A stretch of DNA of 33,451 nucleotides from Bacillota bacterium (lineage in GTDB: Bacteria > Bacillota > GCA-003054495 > Carboxydocellales > JAJZSN01), in contig JAJZSN010000028.1 in the NCBI GenBank assembly GCA_021849745.1, forward strand, positions 1-33,451. The letters are read 5' to 3'. The notes below the pieces were generated by a model. The model was not told the origin of the DNA. It saw only the letters and a program-made list of their open reading frames with translations, and searched no databases. The translations under genes were made by a program, and so were the position numbers. Positions 7,309 to 15,158 of this stretch are shown here, one piece after another. Position 1 is the first letter of the stretch, and every line of letters begins with the position of its first letter.

Positions 7309-7827
7309 AACCTCCTCCAACTCCTTAAGCTTCAGCTTAACTTTGACCAGGGTCTTTTTATAGTCGTCACGGAGGAGGTCATATTCTTCTTGGCTTATCT
7401 CGCTTTTGGTTAACTTAGCGTCCAGGTCGGCTATTTTGGCCATTAGGCGTTTTTGTTTGGCCACCAGTTCCAGGAAGAGTTTGTCCTCTTTCTGGGCTTC
7501 TTCAGCTTTGGCGGCTTCTTGTTGCTTAGTGCGGTAAAGCATGCCTGCGGCAACTATTATCCCGATGATGAGGACGATCAGAAAAACAAACCAGAGGTGA
7601 GCATCCTGATTTCGAAGGGGGGAGTTATACCACCTTTGGATATGGCCCGGACTGTGGAAGGCCACTTTGGCCGGGTTGTAACTGCTGTTAACAACTTTTT
7701 CGTTAGCTCCGTTATTATCGGCCTGGGCCACCAAGATACCCTCAGCGGCCAAAGCCGATCCTCCGGAAATAGGGATCATTAATACCATTATCATCAACGA
7801 GATTATAATTCGATTCTTGATAGCCAA
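7306..7827 (-). CDS. CcmI-like secreted/TM protein with C-terminal coiled coil
   Basis: 173 aa from TTG 7827 (GAGGTG 8 bases upstream). N-terminal signal segment (7-28), a short extracytoplasmic region, one TM (about 76-96), then a cytoplasmic helical hairpin ending KLTKSEISQEEYDLLRDDYK. The motif S-x-E-x-Y-x-x-L-x-x-x-Y recurs in the next gene and in the interrupted gene at 11360-12355, and resembles the small helical motif after the TM segments of CcmI-type assembly proteins. It probably recruits or chaperones apocytochrome or the heme lyase (inference). It lies 15 bp after its upstream neighbour. Confidence 0.6.
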   Translation of the reverse strand: MAIKNRIIISLMIMVLMIPISGGSALAAEGILVAQADNNGANEKVVNSSYNPAKVAFHSPGHIQRWYNSPLRNQDAHLWFVFLIVLIIGIIVAAGMLYRTKQQEAAKAEEAQKEDKLFLELVAKQKRLMAKIADLDAKLTKSEISQEEYDLLRDDYKKTLVKVKLKLKELEEV

Positions 7828-7842
7828 AACCGGTCACCTCTT

Positions 7843-8229
7843 CTACTTTTGGCTTTTCTGCCTGGCCAATTCAGCCTCAATTTCCTGTTCGATCTCATCT
7901 TCCACCCTGGCCTTTTTCCCCTTGTTTACTATATCAACGGTTTCCAGGGCTTCGTCTTCCTCTTCCTTTAGGATGTTCAAAGCCATCAGTTTATATTTAT
8001 CTTTGAGAATCCGGTAGTCATCCTCAGCCAACTTATTCATCTGGTAATCAAACTCAATTTCATTAATAGTAGACATAACCGACTCTTTATCTTTAGTCAG
8101 CAAATAGTCCGCTCCATCGACTAAAGCCCTTCTGTAAGCAGGTCTATCCGGTTTAATCAAAGGATAACCAACCAAGAAGACTACCACTACCATAATAATT
8201 ACCATCAAGGCAATAACCACTAAATCCAC
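7843..8229 (-). CDS. CcmI-like single-TM protein
   Basis: 128 aa from a GTG start (8229) with GGAGGTGA upstream. One N-terminal TM (about 3-25) is followed by a charged helical domain containing STINEIEFDYQMNKLAEDDY, close to the 'L..LE.D...GKLSEEDY..L...Y' helix seen in CcmI/CcmH-associated proteins, and a strongly acidic tail. It is encoded between ccmH and a second protein of the same design. Role in cytochrome c assembly is inferred from this motif and from the operon. Confidence 0.65.
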   Translation of the reverse strand: MDLVVIALMVIIMVVVVFLVGYPLIKPDRPAYRRALVDGADYLLTKDKESVMSTINEIEFDYQMNKLAEDDYRILKDKYKLMALNILKEEEDEALETVDIVNKGKKARVEDEIEQEIEAELARQKSQK

Positions 8230-8289
8230 TATAATTCACCTCCGATATAGTCCTTAGCTTATCTCCTTTAGGCTTATAAGGAATCCATG

Positions 8290-8324
8290 CAAGCTGACGA
8301 CTGACAGCTGATAGCTGACAGCTT
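8290..8324. repeat. AGCTGATAGCTGACAGC-type dispersed word repeat
   Basis: AGCTGACGACTGACAGCTGA followed by TAGCTGACAGC. It abuts the ccmH stop codon (8329-8331), just as related copies touch the ends of ccmC and of the gene ending at 7306. Confidence 0.7.
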
Positions 8325-8328
8325 CTTG

Positions 8329-8832
8329 TTAAAGGTATTTCTTTAATTCCTTATCCAGCTTGTCTTCGTACTCCTCAAGCCGAGCACGATCAAGTTTGGC
8401 GGCAGCCTGTAACCCTGCATCCAGTTCCTCGTCTTCTTTGTTGAATACCCATTTATCCAACATGAAGTAAATAATCAACGCTCCGGCTAATATAGCTACA
8501 AAGGGAGTAACCCAGGCGGCGATGTTAAAACCCTCTTTTGGTGGGGCAGCCAGAACCTTGGTACCGTAAATCTTTACGAATTCTTTAAGAACCTCTTCCT
8601 TATTCATGCCCAGGGCCAGCTTTTCTTTAAGGATACCACGCATATATTCAGCGGTAGAGTTGTCGCAGGCAGTAACAATCATTCCGCAATCGTCCATACA
8701 GACCAGCATGGCTTCAATCTCTTTCTTTAGTTTCTCATCAACTGGAGCTGCTGATACCGGTCCTGCGGTAAAAGACATCAACAGCGTCAGTAATAAACCC
8801 AATAAAGCGCATTTCCGCAGGTTAAATCTCAT
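8329..8832 (-). CDS. ccmH: Cytochrome c maturation thiol protein CcmH
   Basis: 167 aa: signal peptide (1-29), then the CcmH domain with C45-x3-C49-G and C56 (LVCMDDCGMIVTAC), followed by the family block YMRGILKEKLALGMNKEEV...FVKIYGTKVLAAPPKEGFN, a TM (about 107-125) and an acidic cytoplasmic tail. CcmH keeps apocytochrome cysteines reduced for heme attachment. The classical LRCxxC is altered here to CMDDC. ATG 8832 is chosen over an in-frame upstream start at 8895 inside ccmF because AAGGAGTTG precedes it and the signal peptide begins there. It starts 4 bp after the ccmF stop. Confidence 0.88.
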   Translation of the reverse strand: MRFNLRKCALLGLLLTLLMSFTAGPVSAAPVDEKLKKEIEAMLVCMDDCGMIVTACDNSTAEYMRGILKEKLALGMNKEEVLKEFVKIYGTKVLAAPPKEGFNIAAWVTPFVAILAGALIIYFMLDKWVFNKEDEELDAGLQAAAKLDRARLEEYEDKLDKELKKYL

Positions 8833-8836
8833 CGTA

Positions 8837-10813
8837 TCAACTCCTTCGGGTGTACTTGGGTCCGAACTCACTGCCTTTACCAGGCCAAAGGGCAAAAATG
8901 GTACCTAGGATAATCACATAGCCTCCGATCCATAACCATTTCACCAGAGGATTAATCAATACTTTAAAGGTAGCTGTTCCGTCCTCGTTCCAGCCGACAA
9001 GCATGATATACAGGTCTTCCTTATAAGAACTCAGGATGTCCGGCTCTGTAGACGGTTGAGGGTGAGTAGGATACTGCACCCTTTCCGGTCTGATTTGGCC
9101 CAGAAACTTACCGTTCTTAGAAACACTTAGATCTGCATAAACCACATAGTTTTTGCCCCGGGTTTCATCTGCAAGGTTAAGATATGTGACGGTATAATCC
9201 CTAACCTTGAAGGTACCGTTAATAGGTGCATTTCTAAGGGTTTCCATTTCATAAGTGTTAGAGCCGATGATGGCAAACAGCATCATGATGATACCGAGAT
9301 GAATCACATAACCGCCGTAACGACGCCGATTTTTACTTGTCAATTTGAAGAAAGCAGTAACAGGGTTTTCTCCCGTCATTTTCATCCTGACTCGGGTACC
9401 CTTGATAAATTCAATTACGGTAGCCATTAAGGCGAAAACTGCAATGGCAAAAGCGAAGATGGGATAAATCTTTAACTCATAATACTTTAAGACCCCTAAG
9501 GTAACAGCTCCCGCAAAGAAAATCCCCGCTATAGCCAAAGGTATAGTAAAGTTTTCTATTAGGTTTTTTACCGAAGCCTTACGCCAGGCAATAAGTGGAC
9601 AAATCCCCAGCAGTAATGTCATAACCAAGCCTAAAGGAGCATTAACTGAATTGAAGAAAGGAATAGAAACAGTGATTTTATCCCCGGTAACCGCCTCGGA
9701 AACCAAGGGGAATATGGTGCCCCAGAAAGTAGCAAAGGCTATTCCTACCAAAATCAGGTTGTTTAATAAAAAGCTGCTTTCTTTGGAAATGTAGGACTCA
9801 AATTCTTTATCTTCCTTCAACATATTCAGCCGGTCCACCATCAAAATCAGGGAACCCACCAAGGCCACCACCGTAAAGGCTAAGAAATATTTGCCTAAAT
9901 CAGAGTTTCCAAAAGCATGAACGGAAGTTAACACACCGCTTCGCACCAAGAAAGTACCGAAAAGAGTCAAAACAAAGGTAATGATAATCAACACTATATT
10001 CCAGATCTTCAGCATATTTTTCCGTTCTTGAATCATTACCGAGTGCAAGAAGGCGCTACCGGTAAGCCAGGGCATAAAGGAGGCATTTTCTACCGGATCC
10101 CAGGCCCAGTAACCACCCCAGCCCAGTTCTTCATAAGCCCACTGGGCGCCGCTCAAGTTACCCAGACTGAGGAACAACCAAGCAGTAATGGTCCAATACC
10201 GGGTTACTTTAATCCACTGATCATCACTACGCTTCATAATCAGGGCCGCCATGGCATAAGCAAAAGGAATGGCAAACCCTACATAACCAAGGTAAGTGGT
10301 GACCGGGTGAATAACCATCCCCGGGTTCTGTAACATAGGATTCATACCCTGACCCTCCGGTTGAGGATAAGGAAGTGTTTCAAAGGGATTGGTCAGAAAA
10401 ACCATTACAAAGATGAAAAACAAGGAATTCACAGCCAAAAGAGCGCCGACATAAGGGGTCATATCCTTAATTTTATTTTGATAAACCACAATAGCAGTAT
10501 ACAAGGCAAGTACCCAGAACCATAACAGCAACGAACCGTCATTTCCGGCCCATACCGCAGTTAGTTTATAAAACCAAGGCAGATCAGTACTGGAATACCT
10601 CCAGACATAACTTACACTAAAATCACTTACCCCAAATAAATAGGTCAGTAGGAAATAAGCAACGGTACTCAAAAAAGCTGTCGCATAAACGGCCCCTTTG
10701 GTACTCTCCAAAATCTTCTGGTTACCGGTCTTCACGTAAATGGTAAAACCGGCTATGGTGTATATTGCTAGAACAAAGCTGATTAAAAGGGCTAAATACC
10801 CGACATCTGCCAT
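8837..10813 (-). CDS. ccmF: Cytochrome c heme lyase CcmF
   Basis: 658 aa, about 14-15 TMs, with the WWD heme motif near residues 230-250 (GWGGYWAWDPVENASFMPWL), the VIHP histidine near 170, and the late TM block GGYVIHLGIIMMLFAIIGSN typical of CcmF. CcmF accepts heme from CcmE, keeps it reduced, and ligates it to CxxCH apocytochromes with CcmH/CcmI. The length matches the family. The start ATG 10813 has AAGGAGG upstream. It lies between ccmE and ccmH, the standard order. Confidence 0.95.
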   Translation of the reverse strand: MADVGYLALLISFVLAIYTIAGFTIYVKTGNQKILESTKGAVYATAFLSTVAYFLLTYLFGVSDFSVSYVWRYSSTDLPWFYKLTAVWAGNDGSLLLWFWVLALYTAIVVYQNKIKDMTPYVGALLAVNSLFFIFVMVFLTNPFETLPYPQPEGQGMNPMLQNPGMVIHPVTTYLGYVGFAIPFAYAMAALIMKRSDDQWIKVTRYWTITAWLFLSLGNLSGAQWAYEELGWGGYWAWDPVENASFMPWLTGSAFLHSVMIQERKNMLKIWNIVLIIITFVLTLFGTFLVRSGVLTSVHAFGNSDLGKYFLAFTVVALVGSLILMVDRLNMLKEDKEFESYISKESSFLLNNLILVGIAFATFWGTIFPLVSEAVTGDKITVSIPFFNSVNAPLGLVMTLLLGICPLIAWRKASVKNLIENFTIPLAIAGIFFAGAVTLGVLKYYELKIYPIFAFAIAVFALMATVIEFIKGTRVRMKMTGENPVTAFFKLTSKNRRRYGGYVIHLGIIMMLFAIIGSNTYEMETLRNAPINGTFKVRDYTVTYLNLADETRGKNYVVYADLSVSKNGKFLGQIRPERVQYPTHPQPSTEPDILSSYKEDLYIMLVGWNEDGTATFKVLINPLVKWLWIGGYVIILGTIFALWPGKGSEFGPKYTRRS

Positions 10814-10859
10814 AATTAGACCTCCTTGGATATTGGATTGCGTAACTTAAATAAATTAA

Positions 10860-11285
10860 CTATTTCGCGGGGGGCGAACCCTCTCCGGTAGCTTGTTCTT
10901 CCTCATACTTGGAAGGACATTTAACCTTTAACTTCTCAGCCAAGAACTCCTTCTCCCCAGTAAACTTACCTTCTACAATAACCGGATACCCGGAATCAAA
11001 ATTATCGGGTTTGACATCGTTAAAAGTAACTTTAATAATGTTTTTACCATCGGTTAAGTCAAACACCAGTAAAGGTTTGCTGCTATCATACTTAGTGTTG
11101 GCATTAATCACATTGCCTTCCATTTGAACAAATTTATCAGAATCTTGCTCAACCTTAGCCAAGGCCTCTTCCAGGGTTAAATAAACCCCTACTCCCCCAT
11201 CAGCTTTAAACCCTTGGGCAAATAACACACCCATAACCAATACCACTAGGGCCACACCCACCAACATCCGTACTTTTTTATTCAT
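10860..11285 (-). CDS. ccmE: Heme chaperone CcmE, CxxxY variant
   Basis: 141 aa: N-terminal anchor (about 6-24), then the OB-fold domain with the family's VQMEGNVI, LLVFDLTDG and VIVEGKF strands. The heme-binding segment is VKC123-PSK-Y127 rather than the usual H-x3-Y. CxxxY CcmE proteins are a known variant (sulfate reducers, archaea, some Gram-positives) in which cysteine replaces histidine as the covalent heme attachment residue. The start ATG 11285 has GGAAGGT upstream. It lies 46 bp before ccmF. Confidence 0.92.
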   Translation of the reverse strand: MNKKVRMLVGVALVVLVMGVLFAQGFKADGGVGVYLTLEEALAKVEQDSDKFVQMEGNVINANTKYDSSKPLLVFDLTDGKNIIKVTFNDVKPDNFDSGYPVIVEGKFTGEKEFLAEKLKVKCPSKYEEEQATGEGSPPAK

Positions 11286-11359
11286 TTACCTTCCCCCCAT
11301 TCAAGAAAGAAGCAAATAACTTTGCGCCCTATAGTCATTTGCTCCCAAAGTTGCATTTT

Positions 11360-12355
11360 TTATTCCTTTTCATCCTCTTCTAAATCCATCAACAACTCAT
11401 GATAGGTTTCTTCACTGATTTCACCGTTTAATAGCATTTGACGAATTCGTTTCTTCTCTTTAGCCAATTTCGGATTAGCATTAAGCTCTTGACCGCCTCT
11501 TCCCCTGCTGTTAGCCTGGCTCTTAATTCGGTGGATACGCTCGGTGTTTCTCCGGTTGGAGTTATTCAGAGCATAAATGATAAAGGCTACCAAAATAACG
11601 ACAAACAGTACCACGGGAACAATTATACTGGGTTGTGTCCAAGCACTGGTACCTAGGCTGGAACCCTGCTCTTGAGTAGGTTGCTGTTGACCCACGCTTT
11701 TCTTAACTGAAGGGTTAGGATCAGTTTTGGTATAACTAATTTTAAGATTAACTTTGTTATTGTCGCCAGCGGTTAAGTTATTCCAGGAATAAAAATGGTT
11801 GGTGAACCCTTCACTGTCCTGGCCGGTGGAAGCAGGAGCGGGGTCAATTTTAAGGTCGGTAGCCTTCAGTGGCTGTTTGAAAGATAAATCTAACTTTTGA
11901 ATAGTATAGGAGGGGATAAAAATGTAATCAAACTTTTTGTCAGAAGTGGCACCTTTAAAGGGGTTATAGTAAAACTCCCAGAATACAGATTATTCTACAC
12001 CGGCTTTAAGAGCTTTGGTGGTTTTCCAAGACAATTGAACATAATCACCCTTATCGTCAGTTTTATAAGGCTGACAGGAGTGTCCACCACCGTCTACAAG
12101 CTCGCAGGCCATACCTATCTCTGCACCTTTAGGGATATTAAACTTGACTTCAGTATTTTTAGGTAGTTCAGCGCCGGTGGTATTTACAAAAGTTCCTTGA
12201 TAAATAACCAATACCCTTGGATCATCGTATTCCGGCCAAACAGATATACTAAAATCTTTCATGGTCATATCTCCGGCAGCATAGGCAGGACTTAGCGGAA
12301 CCGTTAATAACACCAATGCCAAGGCCATTAGTAGTGAAATAAACTTTTTCTTCAT
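11360..12355 (-). pseudogene. First gene of the ccm operon, broken by one in-frame TAA (or readthrough)
   Basis: A single frame runs from ATG 12355 (AAGGAGG upstream) to the stop at 11360, with only one interruption: TAA at 11990-11992 (context GTA GAA TAA TCT). The first 121 codons give a signal peptide (1-27) and a beta-rich extracytoplasmic domain. After the stop the same frame continues without another stop for about 210 codons: more of the domain (FDYIFIPSYTIQKLDLSFKQ), a TM (about residues 245-262 of the joined protein) and a cytoplasmic tail ending MLLNGEISEETYHELL, the CcmI-like motif shared with the genes at 7306 and 7843. It could be a recent nonsense mutation, a sequencing error or readthrough. 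It sits behind the BlaI-type operator. Confidence 0.75.
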
Positions 12356-12414
12356 TTTTAAGTTTCCTCCTTACTTTTAATTAATTTAATTGCTATGTGT
12401 ATACCATTTTCTAA

Positions 12415-12431
12415 TACTACGAGCTGTAGTA
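12415..12431. promoter_or_regulatory. BlaI-type operator upstream of the ccm operon
   Basis: TACTACGAGCTGTAGTA: TACTAC/GTAGTA arms around 5 bp. It fits TACTA-N7-TAGTA, the same 17-bp pattern found at the blaI promoter and twice at the DUF2318/ABC operon. It begins 10 bases downstream of the -10, a position suited to repression. Confidence 0.75.
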
Positions 12432-12441
12432 ATCTATTCTT

Positions 12442-12470
12442 ATTATATGGCCTTGTTAAAATTATAACAA
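12442..12470 (-). promoter_or_regulatory. Sigma-A-type promoter of the ccm operon
   Basis: On the minus strand TTGTTA (12465-12470), a 17-bp spacer, then TATAAT (12442-12447). The promoter is embedded in an inverted repeat (GGCCTTGTTA 12449-12458 with TAACAAGGCC 12465-12474). The start codon is about 85 bp downstream. Confidence 0.7.
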
Positions 12471-12540
12471 GGCCTAATTTCACGAAAATCTCAATTTTTT
12501 TAATGGTAATCTAGCGCAACCTAAACAAAACTACCTAGTC

Positions 12541-13389
12541 CTACCAATTTAACTTTTCGTGCTCTTGTAAGTAATCGGTTACTCCTAATAATATTTCTTC
12601 TATGGTCTTATCGTCCAACCCCAACATCTTGACCGCTTTTTCATCCAGGGGATACATTAGACCATCGCCTCCAAGGCCTATTCCTAACATTAAACAAATG
12701 GCATCAGCCACATGAATAATAGCTGTTAACATTTGAGGAGTTAATTTTTCATCGGTTAAATGATGGTTACCGATGGCATCAACCAAATCCTTAGGTAAAT
12801 TCCACTTTTCCCCCACTCTTGCGCCTATTTCAGCATGACTAATACCTAGTATTTCATCCTCTGCTACAGTAAAGGGTATTTTTTCGGTTGTTATTTTATC
12901 AAGAATCTCCTGGTAAAGATTACCGACGTGAATATTTAGAACAACCTTGCCAATATCATGGAGCAAACCGGCCACAAAGGCCTCTTCCGGCGCCGGGAAC
13001 TTAACCCTTTTGGCAATATCACGGGCTGTCATGGCACAGATAAGAGAATGTTTCCACATCTCGCCCTTTGCTAGACTATAACCCTGTAAAGGTTTATCAA
13101 TTTGACTTTTTACGCTTGACGCCAAAACTAAGCTACGAATATTATGAAAGCCCAACAATACTATAGCATCGTGGACGGTACTAACTTTTCTGCTAAATCC
13201 GTAATAAGCGGAATTAGCTAAACGAAGAATACCCGCTACCAAGCTCTGATCCATACTGATTACCCCAGCCAGTTCCACATTAGTAGCTCTGGGGTTATTA
13301 CAGATTGCCAAAGCCTGGGCCGCCACCCCCGGCAGAGCCGGAAGAGCTTCTGTTTTATCAATCAAGGCCTTCAAGTCAATGGGAGACAT
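12541..13389 (-). CDS. HDOD-domain signalling protein
   Basis: 282 aa, essentially one HDOD domain: LPALPGVAAQAL near the N-terminus, the LLRLANSAYYGF-like ILRLANSAYYGF segment, VSTVHDAIVLLGFHNIRSLV, and a C-terminal part with FVAGLLHDIGKVVL and IGNHH. HDOD proteins are HD-GYP relatives used in signalling and regulation, often without phosphodiesterase activity; here some HD residues remain (LLHDIGK), so catalysis cannot be excluded. The ATG at 13389 is preferred over an in-frame GTG at 13401, since AGAGGTGA lies 8-9 bases before the ATG. It appears monocistronic. Confidence 0.85.
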   Translation of the reverse strand: MSPIDLKALIDKTEALPALPGVAAQALAICNNPRATNVELAGVISMDQSLVAGILRLANSAYYGFSRKVSTVHDAIVLLGFHNIRSLVLASSVKSQIDKPLQGYSLAKGEMWKHSLICAMTARDIAKRVKFPAPEEAFVAGLLHDIGKVVLNIHVGNLYQEILDKITTEKIPFTVAEDEILGISHAEIGARVGEKWNLPKDLVDAIGNHHLTDEKLTPQMLTAIIHVADAICLMLGIGLGGDGLMYPLDEKAVKMLGLDDKTIEEILLGVTDYLQEHEKLNW

Positions 13390-13522
13390 TAGGAAAATCA
13401 CCTCTACTGTTATTTATTCCATACAGAAGTGATATTTCCTGCCAAGAGCCGAAATTCGTACAAATTTAACGAGTAATTCCATCCAACTCTTCTGTTCCTT
13501 TCCCTTAAGATTCTGGTCCATG

Positions 13523-13869
13523 TTACCCTAACCCTTTGGCAGAATAAACAAACCATATGCCTAGGGCCACCAGGAATATCCCGCAGACCCCCAAAATACC
13601 CCGATAAACTGTATTACTCATAAACCTCCGGCCTGCGGCTACAGCGAAACCCACCAGGCTATACCAAATTAAATCAGCGCTAATGTGGCCCATTAACAAC
13701 CCGATAATTAAATCAGTTCCAGAATGGCATGCCCCAAGACAACCAGTAGAGCAGCCTTAAACCCGCGGCGGGCACAGGAATTAATAGTTACCGAAAGCAT
13801 AGGGCCGGGCATCATTGCCCCGGAAAACCCAGCTACTAAAGCAGCAGAAAAAATTGTCGCCAGGGTCAT
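13523..13869 (-). pseudogene. LysE-family amino-acid exporter remnant with internal deletion
   Basis: From ATG 13869 (GGAGG upstream) the first about 56 codons read as the start of a LysE/RhtB-family exporter (MMPGPMLSVTINSCARRGF, then LLVVLGHAILEL) and end at TAA. In another frame, overlapping this stop, the C-terminal part follows (GLLMGHISADLIWYSLVGF, AVAAGRRFMSNTVYRGILG) to TAA at 13523. The middle of about 80-90 residues expected for a roughly 210-aa LysE protein is missing and the frame is broken. The gene is therefore not functional. It lies 15 bp downstream of nothing obvious in its own strand but just ahead of the ABC operon's last gene end (13884). Confidence 0.8.
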
Positions 13870-13883
13870 GGTTTTTCCTCCAG

Positions 13884-15068
13884 CTAAATAAATCTCAACG
13901 CTTCTGCGGGATCAAGGCGAGAAGCTTTCACTGCAGGATACCAACTGGCAAGTAATCCTACTAAGGTGGATAAAACCAATACTCCCACAGCTAACAGGGG
14001 ATTCCAGGCCACCGAACCCTTCAGGTTACCAACCACCATGGGGGCAGTTAAGGTAGCCACGCCCATACCTACAATAAAACCGACTATACCGCTAATAACA
14101 CTGACCACACCGGCTTCCATAAGAATTATTTTGATGATATGCTTCTTTCTGAAACCAATGGCCCGAAAAATTCCAATTTCCCTGGTTCGTTCGTTAACCG
14201 AACTCATCATAGTGGTCATAACAATCAAAGAACCGATAATTAATACAATGACCGACACCACTAATGAGAAATTAGCAAACCGATCCACCAATTCCTTTCT
14301 GGCTTCTACTTTATCTTTTACCGATGTGACCCGAGCCTCCGGAACTTTGACCGAAACCTGTTGCACCACCGCCTTAACCTGTTCATCAGTGGCCCGAAGG
14401 TTTTTAAAAGCCGCCACTTCCAAAAAACTCAAAGCATCAGGTTTTTTCAATAACTCTTGAGCAGTAGCCAAATTCATAAATACAAGGCCATCCTCATCGG
14501 AAGCAGTACTTTCAATAACCCCCGAAATCACGAAGTCCCGCCCATTAATAGTTAACTTTTTACCGGGTTCCACCTTGAATTCCATGCCTATATTACTACC
14601 AATGAGTACTTGATCTTCTGTAGCCGGTTTATCCCCTACCAAACGCCAGTAATTCTTAATCTGTAATTCCTTTTCGAAATCCACCCCGACTATAACAGCC
14701 ACATCTCTACTACGTTTGGAACTCTGAACTTTAGCCGCCCCTAGAACCTTGGGCGCAACTACATTAATCCCGTCTGAATCCTGAATTTTCGCAACGACAC
14801 CGTCATTAAACTCTGTTACATCAAAATTCACATCAGATCCGGGGATGGCGATACCATTATAGGAGTAATTCCTCTCTTCCGTTTTAGGAGTTATAATCAA
14901 CCTGGTTCCAACTTCCAAAATATTACCCTGCATTTCTTTTTGCATGGTGGCAGTGATGGCAGAAAGGGTGACGATGGTAGCCACTCCAAAAACCATCCCA
15001 AAGACCAAAAAAAACATTTTAATCTTACGCCGCCGCAAGTTATTTAGGGCAATGTCTTTTAATTTCAT
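13884..15068 (-). CDS. MacB/FtsX-type ABC transporter permease (copy 1)
   Basis: 394 aa with the MacB/FtsX topology: N-terminal TM (about 17-40), a large extracytoplasmic domain (about 45-270), and three C-terminal TMs. The FtsX block reads MMSSVNERTREIGIFRAIGF, and the protein ends in SRLDPAEALRFI. It is paralogous to the permease at 15871-17067, with which it should form a heterodimer around the ATPase between them. Such transporters move or extract substrates at the outer membrane face using mechanotransmission. The ATG at 15068 has GAGGTGA upstream. Context (DUF2318, cysteine-rich protein) points to metal or heme substrates (inference). Confidence 0.85.
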   Translation of the reverse strand: MKLKDIALNNLRRRKIKMFFLVFGMVFGVATIVTLSAITATMQKEMQGNILEVGTRLIITPKTEERNYSYNGIAIPGSDVNFDVTEFNDGVVAKIQDSDGINVVAPKVLGAAKVQSSKRSRDVAVIVGVDFEKELQIKNYWRLVGDKPATEDQVLIGSNIGMEFKVEPGKKLTINGRDFVISGVIESTASDEDGLVFMNLATAQELLKKPDALSFLEVAAFKNLRATDEQVKAVVQQVSVKVPEARVTSVKDKVEARKELVDRFANFSLVVSVIVLIIGSLIVMTTMMSSVNERTREIGIFRAIGFRKKHIIKIILMEAGVVSVISGIVGFIVGMGVATLTAPMVVGNLKGSVAWNPLLAVGVLVLSTLVGLLASWYPAVKASRLDPAEALRFI

Positions 15069-15106
15069 GAAAACATCACCTCGCTTGTGGGTATTTCATT
15101 GGGTCA

Positions 15107-15145
15107 GTTCGTAGTTCATGGTTCATAGTTCGAACTATGAACCAT
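15107..15145. repeat. GAACTATGAAC-type word repeat ending in a 28-bp perfect palindrome
   Basis: GTTCGTAGTTCATGGTTCAT leads into a perfect palindrome (15118-15145, centre TTCGAA) followed by TTTT on the plus side. It lies inside the ABC operon between ATPase and permease genes. The same word family occurs at about 7166-7200. Confidence 0.7.
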
Positions 15146-15158
15146 TTTTCCCTTCCCT

